DNA from: Mesostigma viride
Taxonomy: Eukaryota > Streptophyta > Mesostigmatophyceae > Mesostigmatales > Mesostigmataceae
Assembly: GCA_009746045.1 (NCBI GenBank)
Contig: RPFO01000017.1
Coordinates: 2,476,040-2,540,039 of the forward strand
DNA: 64,000 bases
Direction: 5' to 3'
In this document: one piece after another, positions 1-17,349 of the stretch
Position numbering within the stretch: the first letter of the stretch is position 1
Layout: each line of letters starts with the position of its first letter
Made by a program: the position numbers and the translations under genes
Notes under the pieces: generated by a model
Database searches by the model: none
The model's input: the letters and a program-made list of their open reading frames with translations, nothing else
Told to the model about the DNA's origin: nothing

Positions 1-199
1 GACCATTTATAGAATGTCCGTGGCGGAGCATTGAGTAGGCGTGCAAGGAGCCCAATAGGCGTACCTTGCGCCCATAATCAACCCACCGACATGTAAAGAG
101 TTAATGGAATCATTATTTTGCATCCTTAGCGTCAATGGTACACTGGCGCCATTATTGCTGTTGCTAATTATTGCAATTCTTTCCCCTTTCTCTCTGCCG

Positions 200-860
200 C
201 GGTTCGCTTTAGTTTATCACCAATTACCCGGAACTTGGCCAATGGCTAAAGCTCAAGCCTTCAGCCAACTTCATCCAAAACTCGGTCCACGGCTCCAAAA
301 ACTATGCACCCCTTCTCTGTTCACCTTTTTTACAACTGCTTACCCGGTACTCGGTACACGGCACGTTCTACTATCAACCTATCATCCGTCACCATACCCG
401 GAACTCGGTCCACGGCTCGCTCCACAATACATCTTACCCACCCTAAGGCCTAACCCTAAACCCGAAGCCAACAGTAGCAGACATCTCACCCAGAATTCGG
501 TCCAGGGCTCGCTTCACCCTAAACCCTAGCCCTAAACCCTAAACCCTAACCCTTAACCCTAAGCCAACCGTGAAATAGTTAGGTACCATACCGGATTCGA
601 ACACAGGACCTCTTGCATGATTTTGCGGCTATAGGGGTCTCCTGATCCGAAGGCATCCCAAGCGATAGCCCAACTGCGAAAAAGCTCTTTACCGGAGAGC
701 GGTGCAAGTGCGTTCGTCCAACAGTAACAGACATCTCATCCAGTACTCGGCCGACGGCTCGCTTCACGAGACATCTTACACACCCTAAGGCCTAACCCTC
801 AACCCTACGCCAACAATAGCAGACATCTCACCCGGAACTCGGTCCACGGCTCGCTCCATG
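200..860. repeat. Telomere-associated repeat block with interstitial CCCTAAA repeats
   Basis: Short runs of the plant-type telomere unit CCCTAAA and degenerate forms occur around 436-460, 511-566 and 783-803. Between them a sequence around GAACTCGGTCCACGGCTCGC recurs in diverged copies near 394-423, 485-514, 731-765 and 820-860. The right-most copy is the end of a candidate exon (832-939). The block looks like a decayed telomere-associated tandem repeat. Whether a chromosome end lies just to the left cannot be seen. Confidence 0.65.
583..690 (-). pseudogene. tRNA-Arg-like remnant (weak)
   Basis: On the minus strand a D-arm-like stretch (CGCAGTTGGGCTATCG), an anticodon-loop-like CTTCGGA followed by TCAGG, and a T-loop-like GTTCGAATCC follow each other in the order expected for tRNA-Arg(TCG). 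The anticodon stem and T stem do not pair properly, and about 25 extra bases lie before the T arm. It is a decayed tRNA or a tRNA-derived repeat head rather than a working gene. The resemblance may be accidental. Confidence 0.22.
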
Positions 861-939
861 AGATGGCGTGCTCCTGCTGGTTGTCGGCCCCGAACGTGAA
901 CGTGAGCGCTGCGTCGGTGGCCTGCGCCCACTCGGACGC
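832..939 (-). CDS. Possible extra 3' exon of the ABCG gene
   Basis: An open stretch of exactly 36 codons lies between a good acceptor (CACTGCAG) and a good donor (GTGAGATG). It reads ASEWAQATDAAL at the start and SEPWTEFR at the end. Its entry phase fits the end of the exon at 1313-1639. I do not recognise the peptide as an ABCG segment; no transmembrane helix is visible. Its 3' end is repeated several times to the left among telomere-like repeats. It could be a real exon, an exon captured by subtelomeric repeats, or chance. Confidence 0.28.
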
Positions 940-1170
940 CTGCAGTGGGGTAAGCATCGCACGCGTGCATGCAGGTTTCGCAGGGGATGGGGTGAGGCAT
1001 GAGGAGGCGGGAAGGCGGGTCCGCGCGTTTGGTAGTGAACCCTACACTGGACGCCCTAAATTCCTTCATACTACTCCCGACCCAGAGGCAGCCAGGCAAT
1101 AAGCCTACTCTTCCCGATGCCCACATGGCAGGAGCAGGTTGCCCTGTAGCTGAAATAAACCAAACCGTCA

Positions 1171-1255
1171 CCAGTGTATAATATTCAGTGTATAATATTC
1201 ACCACCAGTGTATAATATTCAGTGTATAATATTCACCACCAGTGTATAATATTCT
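1171..1255. repeat. Short AT-rich tandem repeat
   Basis: About 2.5 copies of a ~33 bp unit containing CAGTGTATAATATTC. Confidence 0.8.
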
Positions 1256-1312
1256 GTTCCACTGAACATGATTAATTCACAAGGGCATCATCCGCATCCG
1301 CCCGCCACCCAC

Positions 1313-8233
<6,921 letters not shown>

Positions 8234-8384
8234 CTGCACGGGCCAACAGGGGCATGGCACATCGCAGCATGTGTGGGGCATGTGTGGGGCAGCAGCACAT
8301 GAGACAGACGAGGCAATAACTGGATATATACGGATAATAGTCGTACAACATACTTACTTATTTCCATCGAGTGCTGTCCCTCGT

Positions 8385-8678
8385 GTTAAATGGCGGGAGA
8401 GCGATCACAGCAGTGGTGCTTAAAACTGACTCCTGGTCGCTAGGAACACCTGCCCTGATCACCCAAGGTTGTTTATTGCTAGACCATCTAGGTCTCGATG
8501 AACGTTATCAAGCCATAGTTTCAATAAACCAGGCTACACATGTCCATCTCCATTCATATTCATCATCCTGAACAACTCGACAAACGCGGATAAGATAACA
8601 GCAGGCTCGAGCTACCGTGGTCCGGATTCTTCCAGAATTCTGGCCTGTGCTGGCTGTCTCTGTGATGCATTGGTAGAA
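8385..8678 (+). mobile_element. SINE-like dispersed repeat, longest copy
   Basis: About 295 bp. Parts match other copies: GGCGGGAGAG..GCAGTGG (also 58852-58889), GGTCGCTAGGAACACCTGCC (also near 60020), ATTCATATTCATCATCCTGA and the terminal TGGCC..GCTGG.TGTCTC (also near 52900-53032 and 61340-61474). It has no coding capacity and no clear pol III boxes. This copy is diverged, ending CTGTCTCTGTGAT instead of GGTTGTCTCCTTGATA. It is upstream of the ABCG exons. Confidence 0.7.
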
Positions 8679-9131
8679 AGACTGGAATGGCAGCAGCACA
8701 TGAGACTGAGACGGACAGTATACGTTTATAGTAGTAAAGGATAACTTAATATAACAATACATTGGTAGATAGACCGGTGGATACATCGATTGACACATTA
8801 AGGTCATGCCGATTTTCCAGAAAACATGGCACTGTCACACCTTGGCAGCACGTGCTGGCGCTTCCCCTGCCCAAGCCGGCTGTTGTGCGTGCCGGGCGGT
8901 GCAATGCAAGACATGATCGTCGATGCGCTCATTGACAATTCCATCTTTTTTAGTAACTTCAGACGGTCTCTCAGCTCTCCAGGTAAGCACTCGTTTCTCT
9001 CACATCCATGTACTAGGAGTGCCAAGGACAACGGGTATCATCCTCGGCCTTGCCCACATGCACCCAAGGAAGCCTCTCAGACCACCAGCTGAATGACTAC
9101 GGCGTGCTGTCCCCTGGAAGCCTGTACGCAC

Positions 9132-9205
9132 CACCGCCAGCGAGGCAAGGAATTCGACGTAGGACGGCGCGTTGAAGTCCACACCGGCGCTACGCTGGGT
9201 CTCTG
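9132..9205 (-). CDS. Possible upstream exon of the ABCG gene
   Basis: Open reading ETQRSAGVDF..SYVEFLASLAV ends at a GTGCGT donor in phase 0, as the exon at 8165-8233 requires. The acceptor (GAGCAAG) is poor, although a run of about 20 C precedes it on the sense strand. The phase also fits a candidate exon at 9601-9770. Confidence 0.35.
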
Positions 9206-9600
9206 CTTGCTCCACCACAACCCAGATTGGGCGGGGGGGGGGGGGGGGGGGAGGCGCAAAGTTCTTGCGGAGAGCCTGTCAGGTGACAGTTACATCTTAG
9301 GAGCTCCCATGTGGAAGGTGAACTATCAAGAGCTCCAATCCAGCCCTTTAGGGAACTTTAATTACCAGGTCCCAGGACAAGTAGTTCACAGGTAACGGCG
9401 AGCCACGTACTGCAGCAAGCAACAACAAAACACCGCCTGTACGCAGCATGCACCATGGCTTCTCCACGGGGGGGTGAGTGTTCAGAGAGTTCAGAAATGT
9501 TCAGCATGAAACAAGGAAGTTCTTGACATAACTCCCGCCACTGTAAGTATTCGGCTACCCATGTAGAGCGTCCGATTCAGTCAGAGATGTCACAACGTAC

Positions 9601-9770
9601 CAGCCAGGTGTGGTGATAGTTCAGGCATGAGACTTGGAGTTGCACCTAGTACTTGCGAGGCGATGGCGTGCATGTCAGCTGCAGCAGAGACCAAGTTGCC
9701 AGAGGACTGTGCCTTGAATGCTAGCAGAGACTTTAGCCAAGCTGCATAACGGTGCTCGCAAAGCAGGTGC
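9601..9770 (-). CDS. Possible further upstream exon of the ABCG gene
   Basis: Open on the minus strand with codon use like the neighbouring exons (QAHLLCEHRYAAWLKSLLAF...SPHLAG). It ends at a GTACGT donor in phase 1, matching the candidate exon 9132-9205. The left limit is a guess based on a CCCCAGCAG acceptor. No family motif is recognised and no start codon is assigned. Confidence 0.28.
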
Positions 9771-9779
9771 GCTTGCCCT

Positions 9780-11060
9780 GCTGGGGGCACCTTCTACCCT
9801 GGTGCCATTTTACGCACCGTGTTGGTGGTGAAGGTCTATTGTCAGTGCACTCAAGGACGTTGAAGCGTGGCTCACGGTCCCCCGAGGTAGATAGGAGGTC
9901 GCGGAGATTGTCCCTCCCAACGTGGACTCGCTTCTTGTGTACGTCGAGGCAATGCTTCGGGTTATGGTCGCTGCCGGTGTTAAACCCACTCGAGCCTTCC
10001 ATTCTGAGGATCCCGCCTCCCCCAGCTCCGTTTCTTGGACGTTGTCGGTGGGCATATTTATGGTTCACGTTTATGCAAGAAGGCTTGCATTCCTGCAAGT
10101 TGAGAGTCAGATGGATTGCGCTCGAAGATACAAGGCAGCAAATCGGGAAAGACTACATGGCGTCCACCCTGGAGCTCGCAGGCTGGCTATACCCTACCCG
10201 CACGCACCTCCGTGTGCACCTTTCTTCAGTCCCCATTATCACCGTCCTAAGCCGGTGACCCTCATTCGGCCACAGTCCTAGGAAAGCAGTCAGTTTCCGA
10301 GTCTTCGCCCCCATAAAGCACGCAAGATGTCCAAGCTGAATACCACAAATTTCCCGCTGTTCACTTATTTATCGGCTTGATTATATTTATCAGACATTTA
10401 ACAAGCGAAACAGCGTGTGGATCTTCCTCATGTGAAAGTACGTAAGATACATCTATACAACTTCAACCTATAAAGCTATGTATATAACTTATTCATTATC
10501 AGTCAATACAGGGTCAATAATCTATTTGAGCCTTGCAAGATTTTCTCTGGTGATTCGTCTCGGGTCTTTTCCAGCGTCCATTTGTTTTTACAGTTGGAAA
10601 GTTATCAAGCATTTGACACGTGTCACTTTCAATACTATGGTCTTGCTACGGATGAGATCCCGGTCTGCACTTTCGTGCGTAATTTTAATTCGGGCAAGGT
10701 GAAATGCGAGCGCGCATACGGACCGCGAGCAGAAAAACAGAGGTTAGGAGTGAGTGATACTGAAAGTCGACTTCTGCACTCAGTCAGTATGGTGCCTGGT
10801 ACATAAATACGGGTGCATGATATACCCCAAGCCCGCGAACGGTTTGATAAAGAAAAGCGTTGCAACTTTGTGGAGGGGAGAACCTGTTTGCAAACGTAGC
10901 CTTCTGTGAGGCTTCGGGTGCTACTTCAGTCAGGCAATTCATTCATGCATTCGAGCCAACGTTTCGAGTAAATCGGGGGTCTGGGTTCGGTTGCACCCCT
11001 GTGTTTATTTCTTAGAGGGGTTCATTCTTCTAAGCCTGGAAAGAGAAGTTTGAGTAGACA
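9780..11060. other. Stretch without a recognised gene
   Basis: Both strands contain open stretches of 80-170 codons around 9750-10260, but none has recognisable motifs or convincing splice signals. 10281-11060 is AT-richer and would contain the promoter and 5' leader of the gene starting at 11061. No core promoter motif is recognised. Confidence 0.5.
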
Positions 11061-12098
11061 ATGGACGAAGCTGCCGCACGTAGGCAGCGGCTAGCTGCGT
11101 TGAGGGACAGAGCTGCGGGCGCAGCTGCCACCGACCAGAGTGGCGAGCGGGGACCCGCCGCTCACGGAAACTTGCGCAACCCATTCGACAACGAAGTGCG
11201 TCCTCAGGATCCTGGTCCATCTTTCAACTACTACAGCAATCCGTTGGCAGCCTTCCAACCAAGGCTGAAACCAGCGATGCCTCGCGTGGCTCGTCCCCAG
11301 CATGAGCTTGTGGCGCCGATGTTTGGAGGGGGCGACGGCAGAGGATACCGGCCCGTACAACAAGCACCGTTCCATCAGCCACAGATGCCGTACTCACAAG
11401 GATTCCATGGCAGACCCAATCCATTCCCCCAGGCTCCTTTCCCGCCTGGTATGATGTACCCTGGCCCAGGGCCCAACCAACAAGTCGATCACAGGCCGTT
11501 TGGATACGCGCTGAGGGGCGTTGCCGCCAGAGGGGGCGGCAGTCGAGGGCGAGGGGGCCATGGCCAATGGGACCATGGCAGTGCCGGGCAGGGTCCCCAG
11601 AAGTTCCCACGGGTGGAAGGAGGCCTTGAGTTTGGCCGTGGCAGAGGCAGCAGTCATGGTGTACGGGGCGGACATGCCGGGCAGGCTGGTGGCCAAGGCA
11701 GGGGCTACTACAAGCCGTCCATGGTGGAAGACCCCTGGGCACGCCTGCTAGCTGCCAAAGGCATCCACAACGTTCCCCCTCCCCTGGCCGCCGAAGTCTG
11801 TTTCGAGACCAGCTCATTGCAGGATGGCACGACTGCCTCACAAGGCGAACCCTATGGCAGAGCAACAAGGGAGCCAGGCACTGCGGCCGCTGATGTGCCG
11901 GCGGCAGCAGAAAGTGTCGGCCGTGTCGGCCTCCAGCTGCCGCAACCGAAGAGCAGTGGGTTCCCAGGCGTGGGCCTTGTGGAGGATGGTAGCGGGGGAT
12001 CAGCGGTGGTGACGGAGGCAAGCGCAGCAGGGGTGGGGGCTACGCCGAGTATCGCCGAGGCGTTCGAGGCAGCGATGGCAGAGGTCAAGGGTGTGTGA
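11061..12098 (+). CDS. RGG/Gly-Pro-rich protein, SICKLE-like (putative)
   Basis: A single uninterrupted frame of 345 codons. The N-terminus is a charged helix (MDEAAARRQRLAALRDRAAG) followed by NPFDNE and FNYYSNPLAAF (about residues 40-70). A Pro-rich stretch with Gln and Met follows (about 95-150), then an RGG-type region with many RGG/GRG triplets (about 150-215) ending YYKPSMVEDPWARLL, and an Ala/Gly-rich tail. A short charged N-terminal helix, an F-Y-...-P-AAF motif and a basic Gly-rich segment before a VEDPW motif fit plant SICKLE-type proteins, which act with the spliceosome and in small-RNA biogenesis. That assignment is from memory of the family, not an alignment. Unlike every other host gene here it has no intron. 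Nuclear location is inferred from the RGG region. Confidence 0.6.
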   Translation: MDEAAARRQRLAALRDRAAGAAATDQSGERGPAAHGNLRNPFDNEVRPQDPGPSFNYYSNPLAAFQPRLKPAMPRVARPQHELVAPMFGGGDGRGYRPVQQAPFHQPQMPYSQGFHGRPNPFPQAPFPPGMMYPGPGPNQQVDHRPFGYALRGVAARGGGSRGRGGHGQWDHGSAGQGPQKFPRVEGGLEFGRGRGSSHGVRGGHAGQAGGQGRGYYKPSMVEDPWARLLAAKGIHNVPPPLAAEVCFETSSLQDGTTASQGEPYGRATREPGTAAADVPAAAESVGRVGLQLPQPKSSGFPGVGLVEDGSGGSAVVTEASAAGVGATPSIAEAFEAAMAEVKGV

Positions 12099-12310
12099 GC
12101 AGGCTTTTGGCGTGGGGTTGATTGTGCGGTCGCGATATGCTAGCAATTCAGCAAACACGCTCCAACATTGGCAGTGGCCCCAGGGCATGTTGAGGCTGTC
12201 AGCGACAGCAATCAAGGCCATCAGTAGTGTTTATTTTTCTTATTCTTGGTCCGGCAGTGGCCGGCACAGATGGGCTTGGAACTCATTCAGAGGCGCCGGT
12301 TTGGGGGAAT

Positions 12311-12378
12311 ATATAGCCGCTACACTACCGCCTCGTCTGCCTGTAATGGCAGACGAGGCGGTAGTGTAGCGGCTATAT
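12311..12378. repeat. Perfect 31-bp inverted repeat (palindrome A)
   Basis: Arms 12311-12341 and 12348-12378 are perfect reverse complements, with the six-base loop TGTAAT. One arm recurs at about 38705-38735, followed by the reverse complement of the loop (ATTACA). Confidence 0.95.
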
Positions 12379-12654
12379 AGGAGAGGACAGCTCGGATGAG
12401 GATTATCCCTCTCTCAGTCAGTGACTATATATGGTTGGGGCATGATGCAGACGCTATTTGTAACTTTCGTGTAATTATTTTTTCTAATGAAATTAGCATA
12501 GTACTCCGTGGCATGCCCATGCGCATGAGACACAAGTACTTATTCTTACTTTGTTTGTTTGCTCGTGTAATTATTCTTTCAATGAGATAAGCATAGTACT
12601 CCGTGGCATGCTTATGCGCATCAGCGCATGACACGCAAGTACTTAGCTCTGATG

Positions 12655-12787
12655 ATGCTTTGAATGCTCTCCTTCCCAAGGCCAACGCATGCAATGTGGG
12701 AGGACATGTTGTCGGCTCGAGCCGACAACTGTCATGTCCTCCCACATTGAATGCGTTGGCCTTGGGGAGGAGAGCATTCAAAGCATT
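12655..12787. repeat. Near-perfect ~130-bp palindrome (palindrome B) inside R1 copy 1
   Basis: Two ~65 bp arms meet at GTCGGCTCGAGCCGAC (centre about 12720) with only a few mismatches and almost no loop. The other R1 copy (38700-39260) lacks it. Confidence 0.93.
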
Positions 12788-12820
12788 GCAGATTAATTAA
12801 TTAATAGACACCGTGACTGC

Positions 12821-14219
12821 GTCACGTGAGCATAGGTCCTCAGTGGGAGGGGAACATGGGATGAAATGGAGTATGGATGGTGTAAGCTATCTAGGTCTTA
12901 AAGTTACAGGGTTGTGGGCACCGCGGCCCGAATCGCTATGAATGCGCCATACGCGTTCACACGCGGAGCCCCCACAGACTTGGGGGTGGTCTCCTTCATC
13001 ACTACTTGCCATCTATCCTTGCGTACCATCTGCCTCCATATTACAGACAGACCAGTCCTGAGGCTGCCCGGGTGTGAGCCCGTCACGTCTAGTGTAGCAC
13101 ATGTCCATGCCGAGTCTATCACGAAAAGTCCATGCACGGGTGGCTGCTCTGCCGCGCGCGGCCTGGGGCACGCCAGGTGAGGACATATCGCCCAGGCTGG
13201 GCGGGCTTGGTGCCAGCTAATCTATCTGATGTGTCTACCTGGTCTGTGCATGGCAGATCAATGAGTATGGATAAAGGTGCTTAGAATGTTTGCCTAGCTG
13301 TGCCAACATACCTATAGTCACGTGCCGCCAACGCACGGTACATGCACCACCAGCCATAGCCTTAGCCTAGTCCTAGTACAGCCATGCTACGTCCTGGCTA
13401 TGTTCAGATTACTTGCCCACGCTACTTGTTATGCCACGCTTACATGGGTCTTATTGCACCCACAGTTTGCCGGATCGGTAGCCTGTCCTTTTAGCTAGCG
13501 CGCCCGAATGCAGCTGTGGCATGCCTTTGGCATGAAGGAGACTGGGGGTCTCTGCCCTTTCTCCTGTAGTGCACACACAGGGATTAAAAGCACTTCGGTG
13601 CTCCGTGACTCCCCAACGGGAGCACGTGTTTAATTAATTAATTAATTAATTAATTAATGGATAAAGGCTGTCACGCCCGTGATCATTGACGTCCGTGCAC
13701 TTGAGAAACGGCTGTTCACCGAATCGATCATTTACGTCCGGTTCAGTTCTGTTGGTTTGGTTCCGCGGCAGCCGTTTGGCTTGGATTTGTTCAAGTCTAG
13801 GTACCGGGCGGTGTGATGCTAGAACCCAACTCTACGACGCTTGTGGCTGAATACTTACACAACGCTTTTGTAGTATGTTCAGTCTACCGTTGATACATAT
13901 CAGACGGCACAGTCATTATGTTATGATGACCGAGCGTCGCGCGTAATCATTATTTCATAGCTGCCGTGCAGACTGATTTGATTTGATGCACACACTCGTC
14001 GCTCATAGCCTGAGCGTGCGCCAAAGCCTGAAATGTGTTGTGACAGGCAGGCAGGCCGGATTGGCAGCACATACCGGATTGAAGGCGAGGATGACATCAA
14101 GTCCTCATGAATGGCCCTTACAGGCTGGGCTACACATGTGCTACAATTAATGGCAAGTACAATGCTGTATTGCTGGGAAATGCGCACATCTCTTTGTGCC
14201 TCTCACTGTTATGTTTGTT
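12821..14219. other. Gene-free repeat-rich stretch
   Basis: No coding pattern is recognised. A CTCCC-CAAC-GGGAG hairpin at 13609-13622, followed by a TTAA tract (13630-13660), resembles the 3' end of the ORF1-only retroposon family and suggests a diverged tail. The rest is unassigned. Confidence 0.5.
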
Positions 14220-14540
14220 CATCCTGTCAATAGCTTTATTTAGCTATGTTGTGCCCATGCAGGGAGTAACTCTCTGCTGAGACGCCATGCCCTAGCCTTT
14301 TTGTATAGCTCTGCTGATCTTCCCCCCCATGACAGGCTCCCCCTTCGCTGGGCATAGCTTGAAGATCATGGGGATGCAAGTGCCCTGGTGCACCTAGAGC
14401 AAGGGTCCTTTACATCCCCACCCTTGCAGGAAGTAGCTTAGGATGTATGATAGGCCATATGCCCCCTCTCAAGGGCTATGTGCTACATATACTCCCAACG
14501 GAGTTATGTTACAATTCAATTCAATTCAATTCAATCCTGT
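14220..14540 (+). mobile_element. 3' end of an ORF1-only retroposon, 5'-truncated
   Basis: Matches, in the opposite orientation, the 3' untranslated part of the element at 58890-59991: GGGAGTAACTCTCTGCTGAG, CCACCCTTGCAGGAAGTAGC, GGATGTATGATAGGCCATAT, TATGTGCTACATATACTCCC, and an (AATTC)n tail. The terminal hairpin ACTCC-CAAC-GGAGT is at 14491-14504. It has no coding part. Confidence 0.85.
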
Positions 14541-15396
14541 CAATTTTTTCACTGCCTACCCATTTTCACCTTACACTTTTTTATTTGGAGTGAGCTGGGC
14601 AATGAGGCTTTAGACCCTGTTGGATAGGAGACCCCCGGCTGGGCACCATGGGCCCGCTGAAAAATCGAACTCCTGACCCATACTCCAACATCGCCTGTGC
14701 CTCACCACATGATTCCCAGCAATGACCTTCCTATATTCCATTTTTGTTTTTGTTATTATTATTACTCTTTACTTTGTTTCTTTTTTTTTCCGTATTATTA
14801 CCTTTTACGTTTTCTTTTCTTTTTCTTCTCTTTTATCTTTTTCCCTTTGTAATGCATACTCCTTACATATTCTTTTAGCCCCTTCGTGTATGTGTGTATG
14901 CGTTCCCTCATTTTCCTTCTTAGTTTTGGTTGTTTAGTGTGTTGGTCGATCGTGGTGGTGTGTGTGTGTGTGTGTGTGTATGTGTGTCTACGTGTGTTTT
15001 CCCTATCAACCTTTCTTATTACCCTCTGTCTCCCTCCATGCAGGTCTACCTAGAGATAGCCACGCGGCTCCCGCGGCCGTCGCGTCTTTCCTCTCAGAGA
15101 ACTAGCTACCCTACGTCTAGTCCTTCCACGCCCCACGGCGTTGGATCGCCATGCGTCCAGGCATCTAGTTGTCTCACTTCACATAGTTTGGCGTGCACGC
15201 AGCCAGGTTTGACATGCTAGTGCTATGGCGCGGGATATGCTTGCGTCAGCAGCACTTTTTGAAATAGCTTTAAAAGGGAACGAGCCTCGACCATGATGGA
15301 GGTCGTTGTTCGGTCGTTTCTCTCCCTCACATCTGGTTTGCTGTCTTCATCATGGGAATGAAATATAGTTCGAGCAGCCCGGAGCAGCCCCCGTGA

Positions 15397-15936
15397 GTGG
15401 TTGCATGTCGGTCACTCCATTGCCACAAGAATGGATTGACGGAAATGACAATCATGCATGATGAGTTTATTCATTGTGTGCAGTTAACATTGGGAACGAT
15501 CAACATGCTGCAGGGAAGGGGACAGCCCCGTGCCCTAGGCCTGTCATCGATGGCTCAGGCGAGCCAGCATGCAGCTCGAACAGCGGGATGGAATTCCTTA
15601 GTACATATAGCTGCTCTTATAATTGCAACATTACAACTCGACAGTCTTTGTAATTCGTCATTGATTTTATTGGAATGGAAAGGTCTCAGTTTTGCTTGCT
15701 TTGATGATAAAGCATTATCTCAATATGAAATCGGCTGGCGGCATTGTCAGTCACTGACCGGCTTCATGCCGTGCTTCAGTTTCGGTGCCGTGATTCAGGA
15801 CCACACCTATCATTTTCACCTTTTAAAATTAAACGATCGAGCGAACAACCCTTGGCGGGTTCAGTTCCGGCGGCCAGCCTCGGAGCCTAGCTGCCGGAGA
15901 TGCCCGTGTTGCTTGCAGGGTCGGGCACTTGGATGA
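15397..15936 (+). other. Unassigned 179-codon open frame
   Basis: The frame starts MVACRSLHCHKNG and ends in a Cys/Arg-rich tail. No motif is recognised and codon use is mixed. Its last 100 bases are duplicated at about 16005-16085, so the tail is part of a local repeat. It may not be a gene. Confidence 0.2.
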
Positions 15937-16425
15937 GGATTAAAGCTTATAATCCTGTAAAAAGCTATGAAGAGGATTAGGGATTTATAATCCTTCAAAA
16001 AGCCAGCGAACAACCCGGCTTGGCGGGTTCAGTTCGGCCAGTCTGAGCCGGAGATACCCAAGCTGCTTGCAGGGTCGAGCACTTGGAAGAGGATTAAGCT
16101 TATCCTGTAAAAAGCTATATATGACTTGAGGATTAGGCTTATCCTTGAAAAGGCCATGAAGAGAGAGGATTATGCTTATCCTTTAAAAAGCAATGAAGAG
16201 GTTATTGCTTATAGCCTATTTGAAAAGCACAGAAGAGGTTATTGCTTAGCCTATTTAAAAAGCACTGAAGAGGTTATTGCTTAGCCTATGTTTGAAAAGC
16301 ACTGAAGAGGTTATTGCTTAGTTAGACTATTTGAAAAGCACTGAAGAGGTTATTGCTTAATTAGACTATTTGAAAAGCACTGAAGAGGTTATTGCTTGGC
16401 CAGCTGAGTATTTGAAAAGCATGTG
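15930..16425. repeat. Imperfect 35-45 bp tandem repeat with internal dyads
   Basis: About 11 units of the type TGAAGAGGTTATTGCTTAGC.CTATTTGAAAAGCAC. The left-hand units contain the dyad GGATTAAGCTTATCC. The units drift steadily from left to right, the right-hand ones being nearly identical. The array abuts the ORF1 fragment on its right. Confidence 0.85.
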
Positions 16426-16429
16426 TGGT

Positions 16430-17349
16430 CCTGCAATGGGGCAGAGGTGGTATGTTGCTTAAGCATGTCTGCCCAGGTCGTGATGGGAGGAGCATCGCCG
16501 GCCAGGCCAGCAGGGGCTGGCTTGGCGGCAATGTCCTTCACCGCCTGGGCGGTGAGCCGGCCTGCGGTGTTCTGCAGGACCTCGATAGCGATGGCATTAT
16601 CCTTAAGACGCTGGTCGATGTCGCGGAGCTGGGCGATGATGGAGTCGGTGCTAGGCGGAGGGGGGGGGGGGTGGAGGCGAGGAGGGCGGCGGTGGCGGTG
16701 GGGATGGTGGGGAGCTCAGCAGCCAGCGTGCGACCCACAGCTGCCACATCTGCAGCAATGGGCGTCACGTGCTGTGAGAGGGCAGCATGGATCGAGGTGG
16801 TGGATGAAGGTGGATTCGGTAATGGGGGCGGGGTGCAGAAGGTCCTCGGCCGAGCGCTTAGTGAGGGTAAAGAGAGCTGCGAGCTGAAGGCGGGGGCGAG
16901 ACCAGCCGGCCAGGTTGGTGGACGAGTCTGAGACGCGGTGGGAATACCGGCCGTCAGCTCCGTTGCGGAAAAACTGGGTGTTGAAATGGAGTTGCTGGCA
17001 CAGGGCCAGCAGTGAGGCGTGTGACCCGTAAAATACGAGCTCCAGTATCTTGATGGGTGGCATGTCAAAAAAGGCAGGCCTGTTGACGTCGAATGTGGTA
17101 AAGAGCCTATAGATCAACGTCAAAATCACGCTCAGACCAGCCAGGTTCGCCTGGGCGACTGCGCTTTGGGTCAGGCGATGCAGAGGGCGAGGAAAGCCCG
17201 GGAGGGTTCTGGGCGACCACCAGTGCGCGACTAGTGTCACCACTGCCTTCCGGCCCTGATGGCGAAGCTGCAGCCGGAGCTGCAGACGTATTTTCATTGC
17301 CGAGCGCAGCCGCCAGGCTGCGTTGCGTCGAGGCGCGTTTGTTCGCCAT
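16430..17349 (-). mobile_element. ORF1 fragment (N-terminal half) of the ORF1-only/LINE family
   Basis: The frame opens with MANKRASTQRSLAAALGNEN at 17349 and breaks by frameshift near 17110-17150. It continues in other frames as DVNRPAFFDMPPIKILELVF and HFNTQFFRNGADGRYSHRV, then IEVLQNTAG..LTAQ.VKDI and APPITTWADMLKQH. The last part matches the element at 58890-59991, whose copy lacks the N-terminus. This fragment ends where the other continues, so it has lost its 3' half, unusual for a retroposon copy. ORF1 proteins bind element RNA; this copy is a relic with several frameshifts. Confidence 0.75.

Larger units (their letters stand above)
12311..12820. repeat. Dispersed repeat family R1, copy 1
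   Basis: About 500 bp shared with 38700-39260: the same arm of palindrome A, AGGACAGCTC.GATGA, TATATGGTTGGGGCATGATG, GTAATTATTTTTCTAATGA, TAGCATAGTACTCCGTGGCA, and the end TTAATTAATTAATAGACAC. No open frame is recognised. It carries two palindromes, and its ends suggest a non-autonomous element. Class unknown. Confidence 0.75.

Noticed and set aside
103-529. 141-codon frame at the left end
   Set aside because: It crosses telomere-like and telomere-associated repeats, and its C-terminal part is repeat-encoded. No family motif.
9752-10258. 168-codon plus-strand frame
   Set aside because: No motif and unusual composition (many Leu/Pro/Arg/Ser from mixed frames). It overlaps candidate minus-strand exons.
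14585-14710. tRNA-like block (GAGTTCGATTTT on the minus strand)
   Set aside because: Only a T-loop-like string is present; no cloverleaf can be drawn.
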